From Thiobacillus denitrificans (GTDB taxonomy: Bacteria; Pseudomonadota; Gammaproteobacteria; Burkholderiales; Thiobacillaceae): a stretch of DNA of 64,000 bases. The position numbers were made by a program, and so were the translations under genes. The notes below the pieces were generated by a model. The model did not search any database and was not told where the DNA came from. It worked only from the letters and a program-made list of their open reading frames with translations. The stretch lies in NCBI GenBank assembly GCA_020723405.1, contig DYIY01000005.1:1-64000 (forward strand), given 5' to 3'. Positions 37,701 to 45,625 of this stretch are shown here, piece after piece (the stretch's first letter is position 1; each line of letters opens with the position of its first letter).

Positions 37701-38200
37701 AGCAGGGACAGCAGGAACAGGCCCTGGTCGTAGCGCACCAGGCCGTCCAGGCGCAGGGCCGCCATGCCCGTGTAGTGCATGGCGCCGATGCCCGCGCCGA
37801 ACAGCAACCCGCCCATGAGCAGCGTGCCCCAGCGCAGGGTGCGATGGGCTATCAGGCTCAGGGCCAGGGTGGAGGCCATGAGGGCCGGCACCATGGAGAG
37901 CAGGGTGATCCATGGATCGTAGCCGGTCCGGCAGGGCAGGGTGAGGGCCAGCATGCCGACGAAATGCATGGCCCAGATGCCGGCGGCCATGGAGAACCCC
38001 CCCACCAGAATCCACAGCCGCCGGGACAGTCCACCCCGGCGGCTGGCGATCAACTCGGCCACCAGCAATGCCGTATAGGACGCGCCGATGGCGATGGCCA
38101 CGGACAGGAGCACCAGGATGGGGTCGTAATGCCCGGTGTAGAGCAGACTGTCATCCGGGGCGATGCCGATGAGGTCGAGATAAGCGCTGGGCATCGCCAC
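34712..38200 (-). CDS. MHYT-sensor / PAS / GGDEF / EAL c-di-GMP protein
   Basis: A 1162-aa multidomain protein. Seven-helix MHYT domain (MHFVGM, MHYTGM, MHYTGM), proposed to bind copper and sense O2, CO or NO; then a further helix and an extracytoplasmic Cache-like domain; helix near 575; PAS with ALEMLGYARAEDLVGQDI; GGDEF with intact GGDEY and an inhibitory I-site RKQD five residues before it; and EAL with EALLRW. Both cyclase and phosphodiesterase motifs look intact. A combination of MHYT and Cache sensing in one chain is uncommon. Confidence 0.92.
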   Translation of the reverse strand: MAMPSAYLDLIGIAPDDSLLYTGHYDPILVLLSVAIAIGASYTALLVAELIASRRGGLSRRLWILVGGFSMAAGIWAMHFVGMLALTLPCRTGYDPWITLLSMVPALMASTLALSLIAHRTLRWGTLLMGGLLFGAGIGAMHYTGMAALRLDGLVRYDQGLFLLSLLVAVLVATLALWVKFRLPHWLNLPRLGIRLAAATVMGCAVSGMHYTGMAAAYFVRDAGMDSPAMQMTPSLLASVVLVVTGAIIIATITAVYTTRSALTLKALPFRVPSILFVVWSVLAWLYSGHYSRVQSDEAYQREYLIALQGVRGVAESIRQSVHLLRGIPHSLAVEPMVHQALLAGERDGLPDDGELALWKGRWLATPALQALNGRFAFLAQNHGADAIWLLNARGDCIAASNAGEAQSFVGVNYADRAYYRQARQGQPGHQYAVGRTTSVPGLYFSHPVVQGQRFLGAVVVKRNITAFSLWTAPVGAFLSDGNRIVVLSHDRDFELRALPGSPIDTLSELEKRLQYKQTRFIPLAKEPASGERYAGLLRIGPFERPFALASETIPEASVTVHVPRYLGDLGRIEAERLGFFILLIAAGGMLIMTIAAVALLRRNEEHTRLLLASVGEGIFGVDLDGRCTFVNPAALEMLGYARAEDLVGQDIHDLVLHSHADGQPIARDASPLHRVLGQGQDCQCSDGVFWRRDGRNFPAEYRAYAQRKEGLIIGAVVSFLDITTRRQTEEQIRNLAYFDSLTQLPNRRLLLDRLGQAMSASERSQEYGALMILDLDNFKAINDTQGHDVGDLLLVEVARRLVAGVRKQDTVARLGGDEYVVLVEDLGTGEALAALQAEMVAEKLRRALDQPYALKEGERPHHSTACLGLTLFRGGGVAVETLLKQADVALYQAKDAGRNAIRFFNPDMQAAIEARAGLEAALRYGLEHGELRLHYQPQVDLAGQRRGAEALLRWFPPGRPPLSPAAFIPLAEETGLILPIGQWVLRTACAQLKAWEADPRTRDLRLSVNVSARQFRQTEFVAQVRECLAETGANPARLRLELTESVLLDNVEEVIGRMVRLDALGVSFSLDDFGTGYSSLTYLKRLPLAEVKIDQSFVRDVPQDANDVAIVRAILAMSQSLGLHAIAEGVETEEQRNFLSQNGCVAFQGYLFGHPIPIEAW

Positions 38201-38256
38201 CTCAACCCCGGTGCCCGTTGCCGGGACTTGGAATCCGCCGCGAAAACGCGCGGCAC

Positions 38257-38270
38257 TTGATCAAGATCGA
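38257..38270 (-). promoter_or_regulatory. FNR/Dnr-like box upstream of the MHYT gene
   Basis: TTGATCAAGATCGA matches the TTGAT-N4-ATCAA consensus in nine of ten positions and lies 57-70 bases before the MHYT gene start, a reasonable place for oxygen- or NO-dependent control. It could be chance. Confidence 0.3.
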
Positions 38271-38421
38271 ACAACCATCGGCACGGGTCGAGGGCAATTG
38301 GCAGCCATCCATACGTTTTTAGGGGATTATCCTAAGACGGGAACCGGATGGCCAGCACCCTGTCCTTCCCGACCCATGGCCCCAGGGGGCGATGGGCGGA
38401 ACGAGTTCCGCCGGACCCGGC

Positions 38422-39828
38422 TCAGCCCAGGAAAACCGCCAGCCCCAGGAGTCCCAAGAACAGGCCTGCGCCCACCATGGTCAGGACGGTGAGGCGCCGG
38501 AGTTTCCCCTCCAGGCGGGCCACGTCGGGCGCCGGGCCGCTCCCGCCCGTAGGGGCTGTGGATGGCAGCGGGGCGGTGCCCACCGTTTCGGCGATGAGCT
38601 GGCGCAGGTTGGGCTCGCTCAGGCGCTCGCAGAGTTCCAGGATCTCGGACTGGAGACCATCCGCATCCGCCGCCAGGCTGGGTGCTGCCAGGCTGGGCCC
38701 CTTGTCCAGCACGGCTTCGATGGCTTCCTCCAGGGGGCCGATGCGCTCGGTGACCACCGAGCGAACTTCGCCCAGTTCCCCCGCCAGCCTGTCCAGGGTG
38801 CTCGCCGAGTCTTCGATGCGCTTCTCCAGGGCCTCGCTCCGGGCCGCCATCAGGGCAGCGTGTTCGGCCAGCCGGGCCGACAGGGACTCGCCCAGGCTTT
38901 CGATCAGGGGGAGGGGATCCTGGGCCTGGGCGGCGCCCAGACGTTCCGTCAACGCTTCGCCCAGGGCGGCCACCCGGGCCTCCACGTCCGGGAAGGGCCG
39001 GGCGGCCATGCCTTCGGCTGCCTGCAAACGCAGGTCCAGGTTATCCAGTTGATGGGCCAGGGGGGCGAGATCGACGGCGGGCCGGTCCAGGCCATCGAGG
39101 CGGGCGGTTTGCGCGGCCAGCCGCTCCTCCAGGCGTTGTTCCAGATCGGCCAGAAGCCCTTTGACGTCCAGGCCGGGTGCTGCGGCAGCGGCCTCCAGGG
39201 CCTGCATGCGCTGGACCAGCAGAGCCTGGGCGGTACCCTGATCCGCCAGGCCCTGGAGCCGGATTTCCAGGGCAGCCAGGGCATCCGTCTGACGGCCGCG
39301 CAGCGCTTCCAGATTGGCCGCAAATTCGGTCCGCACCTGGGCGGCCAGGTCGTCAAGCAAACCCGCCACCAGGGCACGCACCTCGTCCAGGGTGAAAGCC
39401 GGTTGAGCCGGAGCGGAAACGGGGGTGGCGGTGGCCCCGGCGGCAACCGCTTCGGGGACGGGGGCCGGCAGATTGGCCAGCAAGTGCTCCAGCACCTCGG
39501 TGGCCGGTGGCTTGGCCACCGCAGCCAAGGCGCCGGCCTGACGGGCCTCCTGGACGAATTCATCCTCATCGTTGCCGCTCACGATGATCACCGGAATGTC
39601 CCGGGTGGCCGGGGTAGACTTGATGCGCCGGGTGGTCTCGAAGCCATCCATATCCGGCATCTGGTGGTCCATGAAGACCAGGTCCGGGCGCTCCCGGGCC
39701 AGGTATTCCAGGGCCTGCACGCCGGAATCCACCATCTCCACCCGCATGCCCATGGACTCCAGCTTCTTCAGCATGGTCAGTCGTCCCACCTTGGAGTCGT
39801 CCACCACCAGTGCGCGCAGGTCATGCAT
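38422..39828 (-). CDS. receiver domain protein with long coiled coil and C-terminal membrane anchor
   Basis: A 468-aa protein: CheY-like receiver (1-120, Asp54, VDD and KPP motifs), then roughly 300 residues of Leu/Ala/Glu/Arg heptad-rich helix, and a terminal hydrophobic helix (about 446-468) ending FLG at the C-terminus. No output enzyme or DNA-binding domain. The tail anchor should hold the receiver at the inner membrane on a long stalk. I know no characterised protein with this layout. It is 52 bases downstream of the MFS gene. Confidence 0.8.
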   Translation of the reverse strand: MHDLRALVVDDSKVGRLTMLKKLESMGMRVEMVDSGVQALEYLARERPDLVFMDHQMPDMDGFETTRRIKSTPATRDIPVIIVSGNDEDEFVQEARQAGALAAVAKPPATEVLEHLLANLPAPVPEAVAAGATATPVSAPAQPAFTLDEVRALVAGLLDDLAAQVRTEFAANLEALRGRQTDALAALEIRLQGLADQGTAQALLVQRMQALEAAAAAPGLDVKGLLADLEQRLEERLAAQTARLDGLDRPAVDLAPLAHQLDNLDLRLQAAEGMAARPFPDVEARVAALGEALTERLGAAQAQDPLPLIESLGESLSARLAEHAALMAARSEALEKRIEDSASTLDRLAGELGEVRSVVTERIGPLEEAIEAVLDKGPSLAAPSLAADADGLQSEILELCERLSEPNLRQLIAETVGTAPLPSTAPTGGSGPAPDVARLEGKLRRLTVLTMVGAGLFLGLLGLAVFLG

Positions 39829-39880
39829 GGGCCGGAATCCTTGCTTGATCGGAGGCCGTAACCTTATCACCGTTCGGCCG

Positions 39881-41092
39881 TCAGGCGCTCGGGGCAGGGG
39901 CCGCCCGGCGCCGGGCCTTGATGTCCCTGGCCAGCACCAGGCCGGCCAGGGGCAGGACCAGGGCAGCCCCCAGGAACAGCCACTGGGCGCCCCAGCGATC
40001 CACCACCTGGGCCCCCAGGGCGGCGCCGGCGGCGTGGCCCAGGAAGAAGCAGAAAGCAAACAGGGACAGGGCCGTGCCCCGGGCCTGGGGCGCCATCTGG
40101 GTGGCCAGGGTTTGCAGGGTGTTGTGCAACTGGTAGAAGCCCAGGCCCAGCACCAGGCAGGCCGCCAGGGCCAGGCCCCAGGCGCTGCCCTGGGACAGGG
40201 TGAGGAAGGCCAGCCCCAGCAGGACGCCGCCCAGGCGGGCCAGGCGGCGCTGGCCCAGGGCCCGCACCCAGCGCTGGGCCAGCAGGGTGTATCCCAGGCC
40301 GCCCACGCCGACTCCGGCCACGATGAGACCGGCGTGGAACAGGCTGATGCCGAAGCGATCGTGGAGAAAGGCGGGGATGAAGGTCATGATGCCGAAGGTG
40401 AACAGGGCCTCCAGAAAGATCATGGCCAGGATGAAACGGGCGTGGCCCTGGCGGAGCACCAGCCGGTAGCGGCCCGGAATGCGCGGCGCATGGGCCACGG
40501 CGTCGTGGTGGCCGCGCAGGGCCCCCAGGAGCAGCAGGCCCACCAGCAGATAGACCCCGGCCAGCAACACGAAGGCCCAGCGCCAGCCCACGTGGTCCAC
40601 GAAGAAGCCGGCCACCGCCTGGCCGCTCACCAGGCCCAGGATCTGCCCGGACATGAAGCGGGCCAGGGTGGCCTGGCGCCGCTCCATGGCCACCGCATCG
40701 CCGATCCAGGCCAGGGACAGGGGGATCAGGGCCGCCGTGGTGGCGCCGTTGAGGGCCCGGGCCAGGGCCAGCACGTCCAGGCTGGGGCTCATGGCGCAGG
40801 CCAGGGCCCCCAGGGTGGAAGCCAGGCAGGCGGCGGTGACCACCTTCAGCTTGCCGTAATGGTCCCCCAGGGGACCGAAGGCCAGTTGCAGCAGGCCGTA
40901 GGCCAGGCCCGTGGCGGTAACCACCAGGGCCGCCTGGCCCACGGTGGTGGAAAACTCCCGGGCCAGGGCCGGCAACATGGGATCGCAGACCCGCAGGGCG
41001 GCAGAACTGGCGAAGGCGGCCCAGGCCAGCAGGAACACCACCCGGTCCACCCGGGGGTCGGGGGCTTGGCTCACGGGCCTTGCCGGCGGCAT
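39881..41092 (-). CDS. MFS transporter
   Basis: A 403-aa major facilitator with 12 helices and the motif-A loop GPLGDHYGKLKV between helices 2 and 3. It resembles the YnfM/arabinose-efflux-like drug:H+ antiporter group. A TTG nine codons upstream would also serve as start. Substrate unknown. Confidence 0.87.
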   Translation of the reverse strand: MPPARPVSQAPDPRVDRVVFLLAWAAFASSAALRVCDPMLPALAREFSTTVGQAALVVTATGLAYGLLQLAFGPLGDHYGKLKVVTAACLASTLGALACAMSPSLDVLALARALNGATTAALIPLSLAWIGDAVAMERRQATLARFMSGQILGLVSGQAVAGFFVDHVGWRWAFVLLAGVYLLVGLLLLGALRGHHDAVAHAPRIPGRYRLVLRQGHARFILAMIFLEALFTFGIMTFIPAFLHDRFGISLFHAGLIVAGVGVGGLGYTLLAQRWVRALGQRRLARLGGVLLGLAFLTLSQGSAWGLALAACLVLGLGFYQLHNTLQTLATQMAPQARGTALSLFAFCFFLGHAAGAALGAQVVDRWGAQWLFLGAALVLPLAGLVLARDIKARRRAAPAPSA

Positions 41093-41185
41093 GCCGGACC
41101 AGGCGAAATAGGAAGGCAATACTTCATGACGGAGCAGTGAACGGCATCCCCGCCTGACTCGGGCAGGCCAGGGCGCGGCGGATGC

Positions 41186-41665
41186 TCAAGCGCGGGGAGC
41201 CAGGACCGCTTTCTTTTCCTCCTCGCTCAGTTCCTTGGCCCGCTTCAGGTTCCAACTCCCCACCCAGCTTTTGAACAGGGCCAGGTTGCCGGCCCGCTGG
41301 GCGTCGTCGCTGCCCAGGTGCTTGTGCATGTTGCCGGGTTTGTTGTCCTTGGTGTTGGTGCCGTCGTCCAGACGGCGCATGAGGGCACCGGCATCGCTGC
41401 CGTTGACCATCACCATCAGGTGCTCATAGGTGTCCATGCGCGGGCCCAGCTTTTTGGCCTTGTATCCCTCCTGATCCTTCTTGAACTCCTCCATGCTGGG
41501 CGCGTCGTTGCCATGGCATTCTGAACAGCGCTTGTCCACCAGGGCGCGGATGGTGTTCTCGTAGGTCACCTTGGGCGAAGCGGGCGGCGTAGCAGCACAG
41601 CCGGCCAGCAGCAGGATCAGCAGAGGGGTTCCAACGGCAACAGGAACGAGGGGGTGGCGAGCCAT
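41186..41665 (-). CDS. c-type cytochrome lipoprotein
   Basis: A 159-aa exported protein. The signal ends in the lipobox LLLAGC (Cys23), so it is lipid-anchored; a single haem site CSECH is at 47-51, and GNMHKHL near 110 may give the distal Met. The ATG has GGGAGAA upstream. The C-terminus is a Lys/Glu helix. It follows the gamma-carbonic anhydrase gene by 47 bases. Its redox partner is unknown. Confidence 0.87.
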   Translation of the reverse strand: MARHPLVPVAVGTPLLILLLAGCAATPPASPKVTYENTIRALVDKRCSECHGNDAPSMEEFKKDQEGYKAKKLGPRMDTYEHLMVMVNGSDAGALMRRLDDGTNTKDNKPGNMHKHLGSDDAQRAGNLALFKSWVGSWNLKRAKELSEEEKKAVLAPRA

Positions 41666-41712
41666 GGTGTTCTCCCAGGGAAAAGCAAGCCGGCAGCCCG
41701 GCGGAGCGCCCA

Positions 41713-42273
41713 TTAGAACTCGTTGCGGATGCGCTTGTAACCCTTCACCAGCTCGTGATTGGCCTGGGCCACGCTTTCCGAGAAACCGGCCTGATCGAGG
41801 GTGACCCGCTCGATGCGGGCCAGTTCTTCGTCGCTGTGCACGTTGGTGGTGGAGGGGATGTAGAAGCCCGGGGGCACCGTGCAGCCTTCCACCACGGCGT
41901 TGTGGCGCACCACCGAGCCGTCGCCCACCACGCAGTTGTAGAGCACGGAATTGAAACCGATGAACACCCGGTTCCCCACTTTGCATGGGCCGTGGACGAT
42001 GGAGCGGTGGGCGATGGAACTCTCCTGGCCGATGACCACCCCGCCGCCGGCCTTGCAGTGGATCACCACCCCGTCCTGGATGTTGGAACCGGCGCCGATG
42101 ACGATGGGTTCCATGCCCCCCGCCTCGTCCACCTCGTCGGCGCGGATCACGGCGTAGGGGCCGATGAAGACGTTGGCCTCGACGATGACCTTGCCGCACA
42201 GGATGGCGGTGGGATCGACGAAGGCCGACTCGTGGACGACGGGCACGTCGCCATTGGGATTGCGGCGGATCAT
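41713..42273 (-). CDS. gamma-class carbonic anhydrase (Cam-like)
   Basis: A 186-aa left-handed beta-helix protein of hexapeptide repeats. The three zinc/iron histidines of gamma carbonic anhydrase are present as His72 (VVIHCKAG), His89 and His94 (AHRSIVHGP), with the same spacing as in the archaeal Cam enzyme, whose surrounding residues it resembles more than PaaY/CaiE proteins. It should interconvert CO2 and bicarbonate. It is divergent from a SulP gene with 134 bases between starts, which supports a role in inorganic carbon supply. Confidence 0.82.
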   Translation of the reverse strand: MIRRNPNGDVPVVHESAFVDPTAILCGKVIVEANVFIGPYAVIRADEVDEAGGMEPIVIGAGSNIQDGVVIHCKAGGGVVIGQESSIAHRSIVHGPCKVGNRVFIGFNSVLYNCVVGDGSVVRHNAVVEGCTVPPGFYIPSTTNVHSDEELARIERVTLDQAGFSESVAQANHELVKGYKRIRNEF

Positions 42274-42346
42274 GGACGCTCCTCTCCCCGCACCATGGGC
42301 GGGTGCATCAGAGTTTGCTAAACTGCTGCGGTTTGCGATAAGCAGA

Positions 42347-42378
42347 TTGCATTATGCAACATTTTGTTGCATTGCAAC
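42347..42378. promoter_or_regulatory. nested palindromes, probable operator of the gamma-CA/SulP intergenic region
   Basis: Three overlapping dyads occur: TTGCATTATGCAA (42347-42359), ATGCAACA-TTT-TGTTGCAT (42354-42372) and GTTGCATTGCAAC (42366-42378). They sit 30-60 bases before the SulP ATG and could bind a dimeric regulator of either divergent gene. No sigma-54 site is visible here, unlike the other SulP operons. Confidence 0.55.
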
Positions 42379-42407
42379 CAGAACATGATCCCACAGGCGC
42401 CCTTCCG

Positions 42408-44531
42408 ATGAACAACCCGCTGCTGCTCCGCTTATTCCCCTTCCTGGCCTGGTTCCCCGTCTCCTCCCTGATCCTGCGCGGTGACATGATCGCCGGCATC
42501 ACCGGCGCCCTGGTGCTGGTGCCCAAGGCCATGGCTTACGCGCAACTGTCCGGCCTGCCGGTGTATTTCGGCCTCTACGTGGCCTTCATCCCGGCCATCA
42601 TCGGCGCGCTTTGGGGTTCCTCCCGGCAACTGGCCACCGGCCCGGTGGCCATCGTCTCCCTGATGACCGCCGCCGCCATCTCGCCCCTGGCGGTGCCCTT
42701 CTCGGAAGAATTCATCGGCCTGGCCCTGCTGCTCTCCCTGATGGTGGGGGTCATCCAGTTCAGCCTGGGGGCGGTGAAGCTGGGCACCATCGTCAACTTC
42801 GTCTCCCATCCGGTGATCCTGGGCTTCATGAACGCGGCGGCGGTGATCATCGCCCTGTCTCAGTTGGACATGCTGCTGGGCATCCCCAAGGGCCGCAGCG
42901 ATTCCTTCCTCTATGACATCTGGGAAATGTTCGGCTACCTGCCGCAAACCCACCTGCCCACCCTGGCCATGTCGGCCTTCGCCCTGGCTCTCATGCTGGG
43001 TCTGAAGAAGATCCCCGCCCTGTCCAAGCTGTCGGTGCTCATCGCCGTGGTGGTCACCATCATCGTCAGCGCCGTGCTGGAGTTCGAGCACAAGGCCAAG
43101 GGCACCCCGGACCGCATTGCCGACAGCCAGGCCCAGGAACTGGTGCTGGCCTACGCCGGCACCGCCAAGCGCATCGACAGCATGAGCGCCGAGGTCACCG
43201 CCCTGGGCACCCAGATCCGCGCCGCCCAGAAGGCCCACGACGAACGCACCGTGGCCGACCTGGACTACACCGCCGAGGTCTATCGCCTGGAAATCGCCAC
43301 CCTGGAAGACGAGAACAAGGAGCGCATGCACGCCCTGCGCAAGCTCCAGTTCGAGCGGGCCAAGGCCCCCGAGGGCGACAACGCCGTGCTCTACGTGGCC
43401 GGCCAGGTGCCCGAGGGCATCGAGACCGACGGCCGCCACTGGCACATCAAGAAGATCGAGAAGGGTGAGATCAAGCTGGTGGGCGGCGGCGACGTGGTGG
43501 GCAAGATCCCCTCCGGCCTGCCCGCCTTCCGCCTGCCGCCCCTGTCCCTGGATGCCATGATGCAGTTGCTGTCCGCCGCCTTCATCATCGCCCTGGTGGC
43601 CTTCATGGAATCCATCTCCATGGCCAAGGCCCTGGCGGCCCAGACCAAGCAGCGCCTGGACCCCAACCAGGAGCTGATCGGCCAGGGCCTGTCCAACATC
43701 GCCGGTTCCTTCTTCCAGGCCTACCCGGCCTGCGGCTCCTTCACCGGCTCGGCCATCAACCTCCAGGCCGGGGCCAAGACCGGCTTCGCCATGGTGTTCA
43801 ACGGCCTGTTCGTCACCGTGACCCTGCTGTTCCTCACCGACTACCTCTACCACCTGCCCAAGGCCACCCTGGCGGTGATCATCCTGCTGGCGGTCACCAG
43901 CCTGATCACCCCCAAGGCCCTCAAGCACACCTGGCAGGCCAGCAAGATGGACGGCATCGTGGCCGGGGTCACCTTCGTCATCACCCTGGTGGCCGCCCCC
44001 CACCTGGACAAGGGCATCCTCATCGGCGCCGGCCTGGCCATCATCCTGTACCTCTACCGCACCATGAAGCCCCGGGTCGCCCAACTGGGCCGCTTCAAGG
44101 ACGGCACCCTGCGGGACATCAAGGTGAACCCGGACATCCCCACCAGCCCCCACATCATCGCCATGCGCTTCGACGGCTCCCTGTATTTCGCCAACGTGGC
44201 CTACTTCGAGGACAACGTGCTGGAAATGGTGGCCGCCAAGCCCAACGCCAAGTACCTGCTGGTGGTGGGCGACGCCATCAACCAGCTGGACGCCTCCGGC
44301 GAGGAAGTGGTGCACCATCTGGTGGACCGCATGCGCGAGAACGGCCTGGAAATCGTCTTCTCCGGCCTGAAGAAACAGATCCTGGACGTGATGCGTTCCA
44401 CCGGCCTGTTCGACAAGATCGGCCAGCCCAACATCTTCGCCACCGAAGACCAGGCCATCGCCGCCATCTACGAACGGCTGGGCGAAGAAGCCAAGGACGA
44501 CCTGTTCTGCATGGTGCCGGCCCGGGCCTGA
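42408..44531 (+). CDS. SulP-family anion transporter with large internal insert and STAS domain
   Basis: A 707-aa paralogue of the SulP at 28.9-31.0 kb, including the extra region at about 229-365 (LRKLQFERAKA and KGEIKLVGGGDVVGKIP are shared) and the STAS domain (INQLDASGEEVVHHLV). The start MNNPLLLRLFPFLAWFP aligns with the paralogue; the frame is open to 42354 but that part holds an operator. It is divergent from the gamma-carbonic anhydrase and ends at a strong terminator, so it is transcribed alone. Bicarbonate is a plausible substrate by context. Confidence 0.9.
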   Translation: MNNPLLLRLFPFLAWFPVSSLILRGDMIAGITGALVLVPKAMAYAQLSGLPVYFGLYVAFIPAIIGALWGSSRQLATGPVAIVSLMTAAAISPLAVPFSEEFIGLALLLSLMVGVIQFSLGAVKLGTIVNFVSHPVILGFMNAAAVIIALSQLDMLLGIPKGRSDSFLYDIWEMFGYLPQTHLPTLAMSAFALALMLGLKKIPALSKLSVLIAVVVTIIVSAVLEFEHKAKGTPDRIADSQAQELVLAYAGTAKRIDSMSAEVTALGTQIRAAQKAHDERTVADLDYTAEVYRLEIATLEDENKERMHALRKLQFERAKAPEGDNAVLYVAGQVPEGIETDGRHWHIKKIEKGEIKLVGGGDVVGKIPSGLPAFRLPPLSLDAMMQLLSAAFIIALVAFMESISMAKALAAQTKQRLDPNQELIGQGLSNIAGSFFQAYPACGSFTGSAINLQAGAKTGFAMVFNGLFVTVTLLFLTDYLYHLPKATLAVIILLAVTSLITPKALKHTWQASKMDGIVAGVTFVITLVAAPHLDKGILIGAGLAIILYLYRTMKPRVAQLGRFKDGTLRDIKVNPDIPTSPHIIAMRFDGSLYFANVAYFEDNVLEMVAAKPNAKYLLVVGDAINQLDASGEEVVHHLVDRMRENGLEIVFSGLKKQILDVMRSTGLFDKIGQPNIFATEDQAIAAIYERLGEEAKDDLFCMVPARA

Positions 44532-44550
44532 TTGGCATCCGCTGGGTGAC

Positions 44551-44579
44551 AAGGCCGGCGCAAGCCGGCCTTTGTCTTT
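44551..44579 (+). terminator. rho-independent terminator after SulP
   Basis: A perfect nine-base-pair stem AAGGCCGGC/GCCGGCCTT with a GCAA loop is followed by TGTCTTT. It lies 20 bases after the SulP stop. Confidence 0.9.
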
Positions 44580-44598
44580 GTGGCTTGGTGTCGTGTAG

Positions 44599-44671
44599 GG
44601 TGTGGTGAGCCTAGCGAACCGCACCACCCGGCAACGGTTGATTGATGCGGTTCGCTAGGCTCACCACATCC
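44599..44671. repeat. long palindromic repeat (GTGGTGAGC...GCGAACCGCA family)
   Basis: Arms of 25 bases (44599-44623 and 44646-44671) are complementary apart from one position. The same family forms the insert at the hyfC-hyfE junction, so at least two copies exist in the window. It resembles a MITE or REP element. Confidence 0.8.
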
Positions 44672-44746
44672 ACATCCACATCGACAGGACTTCAGCAACT
44701 TCTGCCTGAATCCCTGGAAACCCACTTCCCCAATACCGAGCCCGCC

Positions 44747-45268
44747 ATGTCCCCCGCCCCCTTGATCCGCGACGAAACCGCCAACGACGTTGACGCCATC
44801 ACCGACCTCACCCGCGCCGCCTTCGCGACCCTGGAAGTCAGCAGCCACACCGAACAGTTCATCATCGCCGCCCTGCGCGCCGCCGGGGCCCTCTCGGTTT
44901 CCCTGGTGGCGGAAGTGGATGGCCAGGTCGTGGGGCACATCGCCTTCTCACCCGTGACCCTGTCCGACGGCACCCCCGGCTGGTACGGCCTGGGCCCCAT
45001 ATCCGTATCGCCGGCCCAGCAGCGCCAGGGAATCGGAAAAGCGCTCATGGCGGCAGGCCTGAACCGCCTCAAGGCCATGCAAGCCCGGGGATGCTGCCTG
45101 GTGGGCCATCCGGAGTACTACGTCAAGTTCGGCTTCAGGAACGCACCGGGATTGGTGCTGGAGGGCGTACCCCCGGAATATTTCTTCGTGCTGTCGTTCG
45201 ACGGGCGGGTGCCCCAGGGGAGCGTCACTTTCCATGAAGCGTTCATGGCTGGGGGACCTCAAGGGTAA
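44747..45268 (+). CDS. GNAT N-acetyltransferase
   Basis: A 173-aa YhbS-type acetyltransferase. The acetyl-CoA loop is LGPISVSPAQQRQGIGKALM, with VVGHIAFSPV before it and GHPEYYVKFGFR after it. Substrate unknown. It is the last gene before the foreign-looking segment. Confidence 0.85.
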   Translation: MSPAPLIRDETANDVDAITDLTRAAFATLEVSSHTEQFIIAALRAAGALSVSLVAEVDGQVVGHIAFSPVTLSDGTPGWYGLGPISVSPAQQRQGIGKALMAAGLNRLKAMQARGCCLVGHPEYYVKFGFRNAPGLVLEGVPPEYFFVLSFDGRVPQGSVTFHEAFMAGGPQG

Positions 45269-45625
45269 TCGAGATGTTGCAGAGGTAGTGGCGACTTCCG
45301 GGGTCGTTGTGGCGGCTCTTCGGCCTGAGCAGACGTTCGTGCTGGAAGCGGTTACGGTCTGCAATGCACCTGGAGCGGCTGTTGGCCACCCGTGCCAGCT
45401 ACTCCCGTAGTCAGCCAGGAGCGGTTGCTGGTCACGGGCAGCTTCCGGGCATCTCGCCGGCTGTGGTTGGCCGCTGGCGCCTCAGGAGGCAAGCGGTGGT
45501 CACCATAAGGTTGGCGACCAAAGCCCAGGAGAGCGTTGTTCCTGGGTTGTTCCAAATAGTTGACACAGCGGTGCGAATGCAGTGACACTCCGGTCCGGAA
45601 CAACACTGGAACAACGGAGTGTGCC
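45269..45625. other. 357-base gap at the left edge of the island
   Basis: No convincing gene on either strand. Near the end are a CCCAGGA/TCCTGGG hairpin (45524-45546), a TTGACA hexamer at 45560-45565 without a good -10 partner, and a CACTCCG/CGGAGTG inverted repeat (45586-45592, 45615-45621) just before the GTPase-like start. These may be its control region. Confidence 0.4.

Noticed and set aside
42301-42407. Sigma-54 promoter before the second SulP
   Set aside because: No TGGCAC-N5-TTGC-like sequence on either strand of the gap; this SulP appears to be regulated differently.
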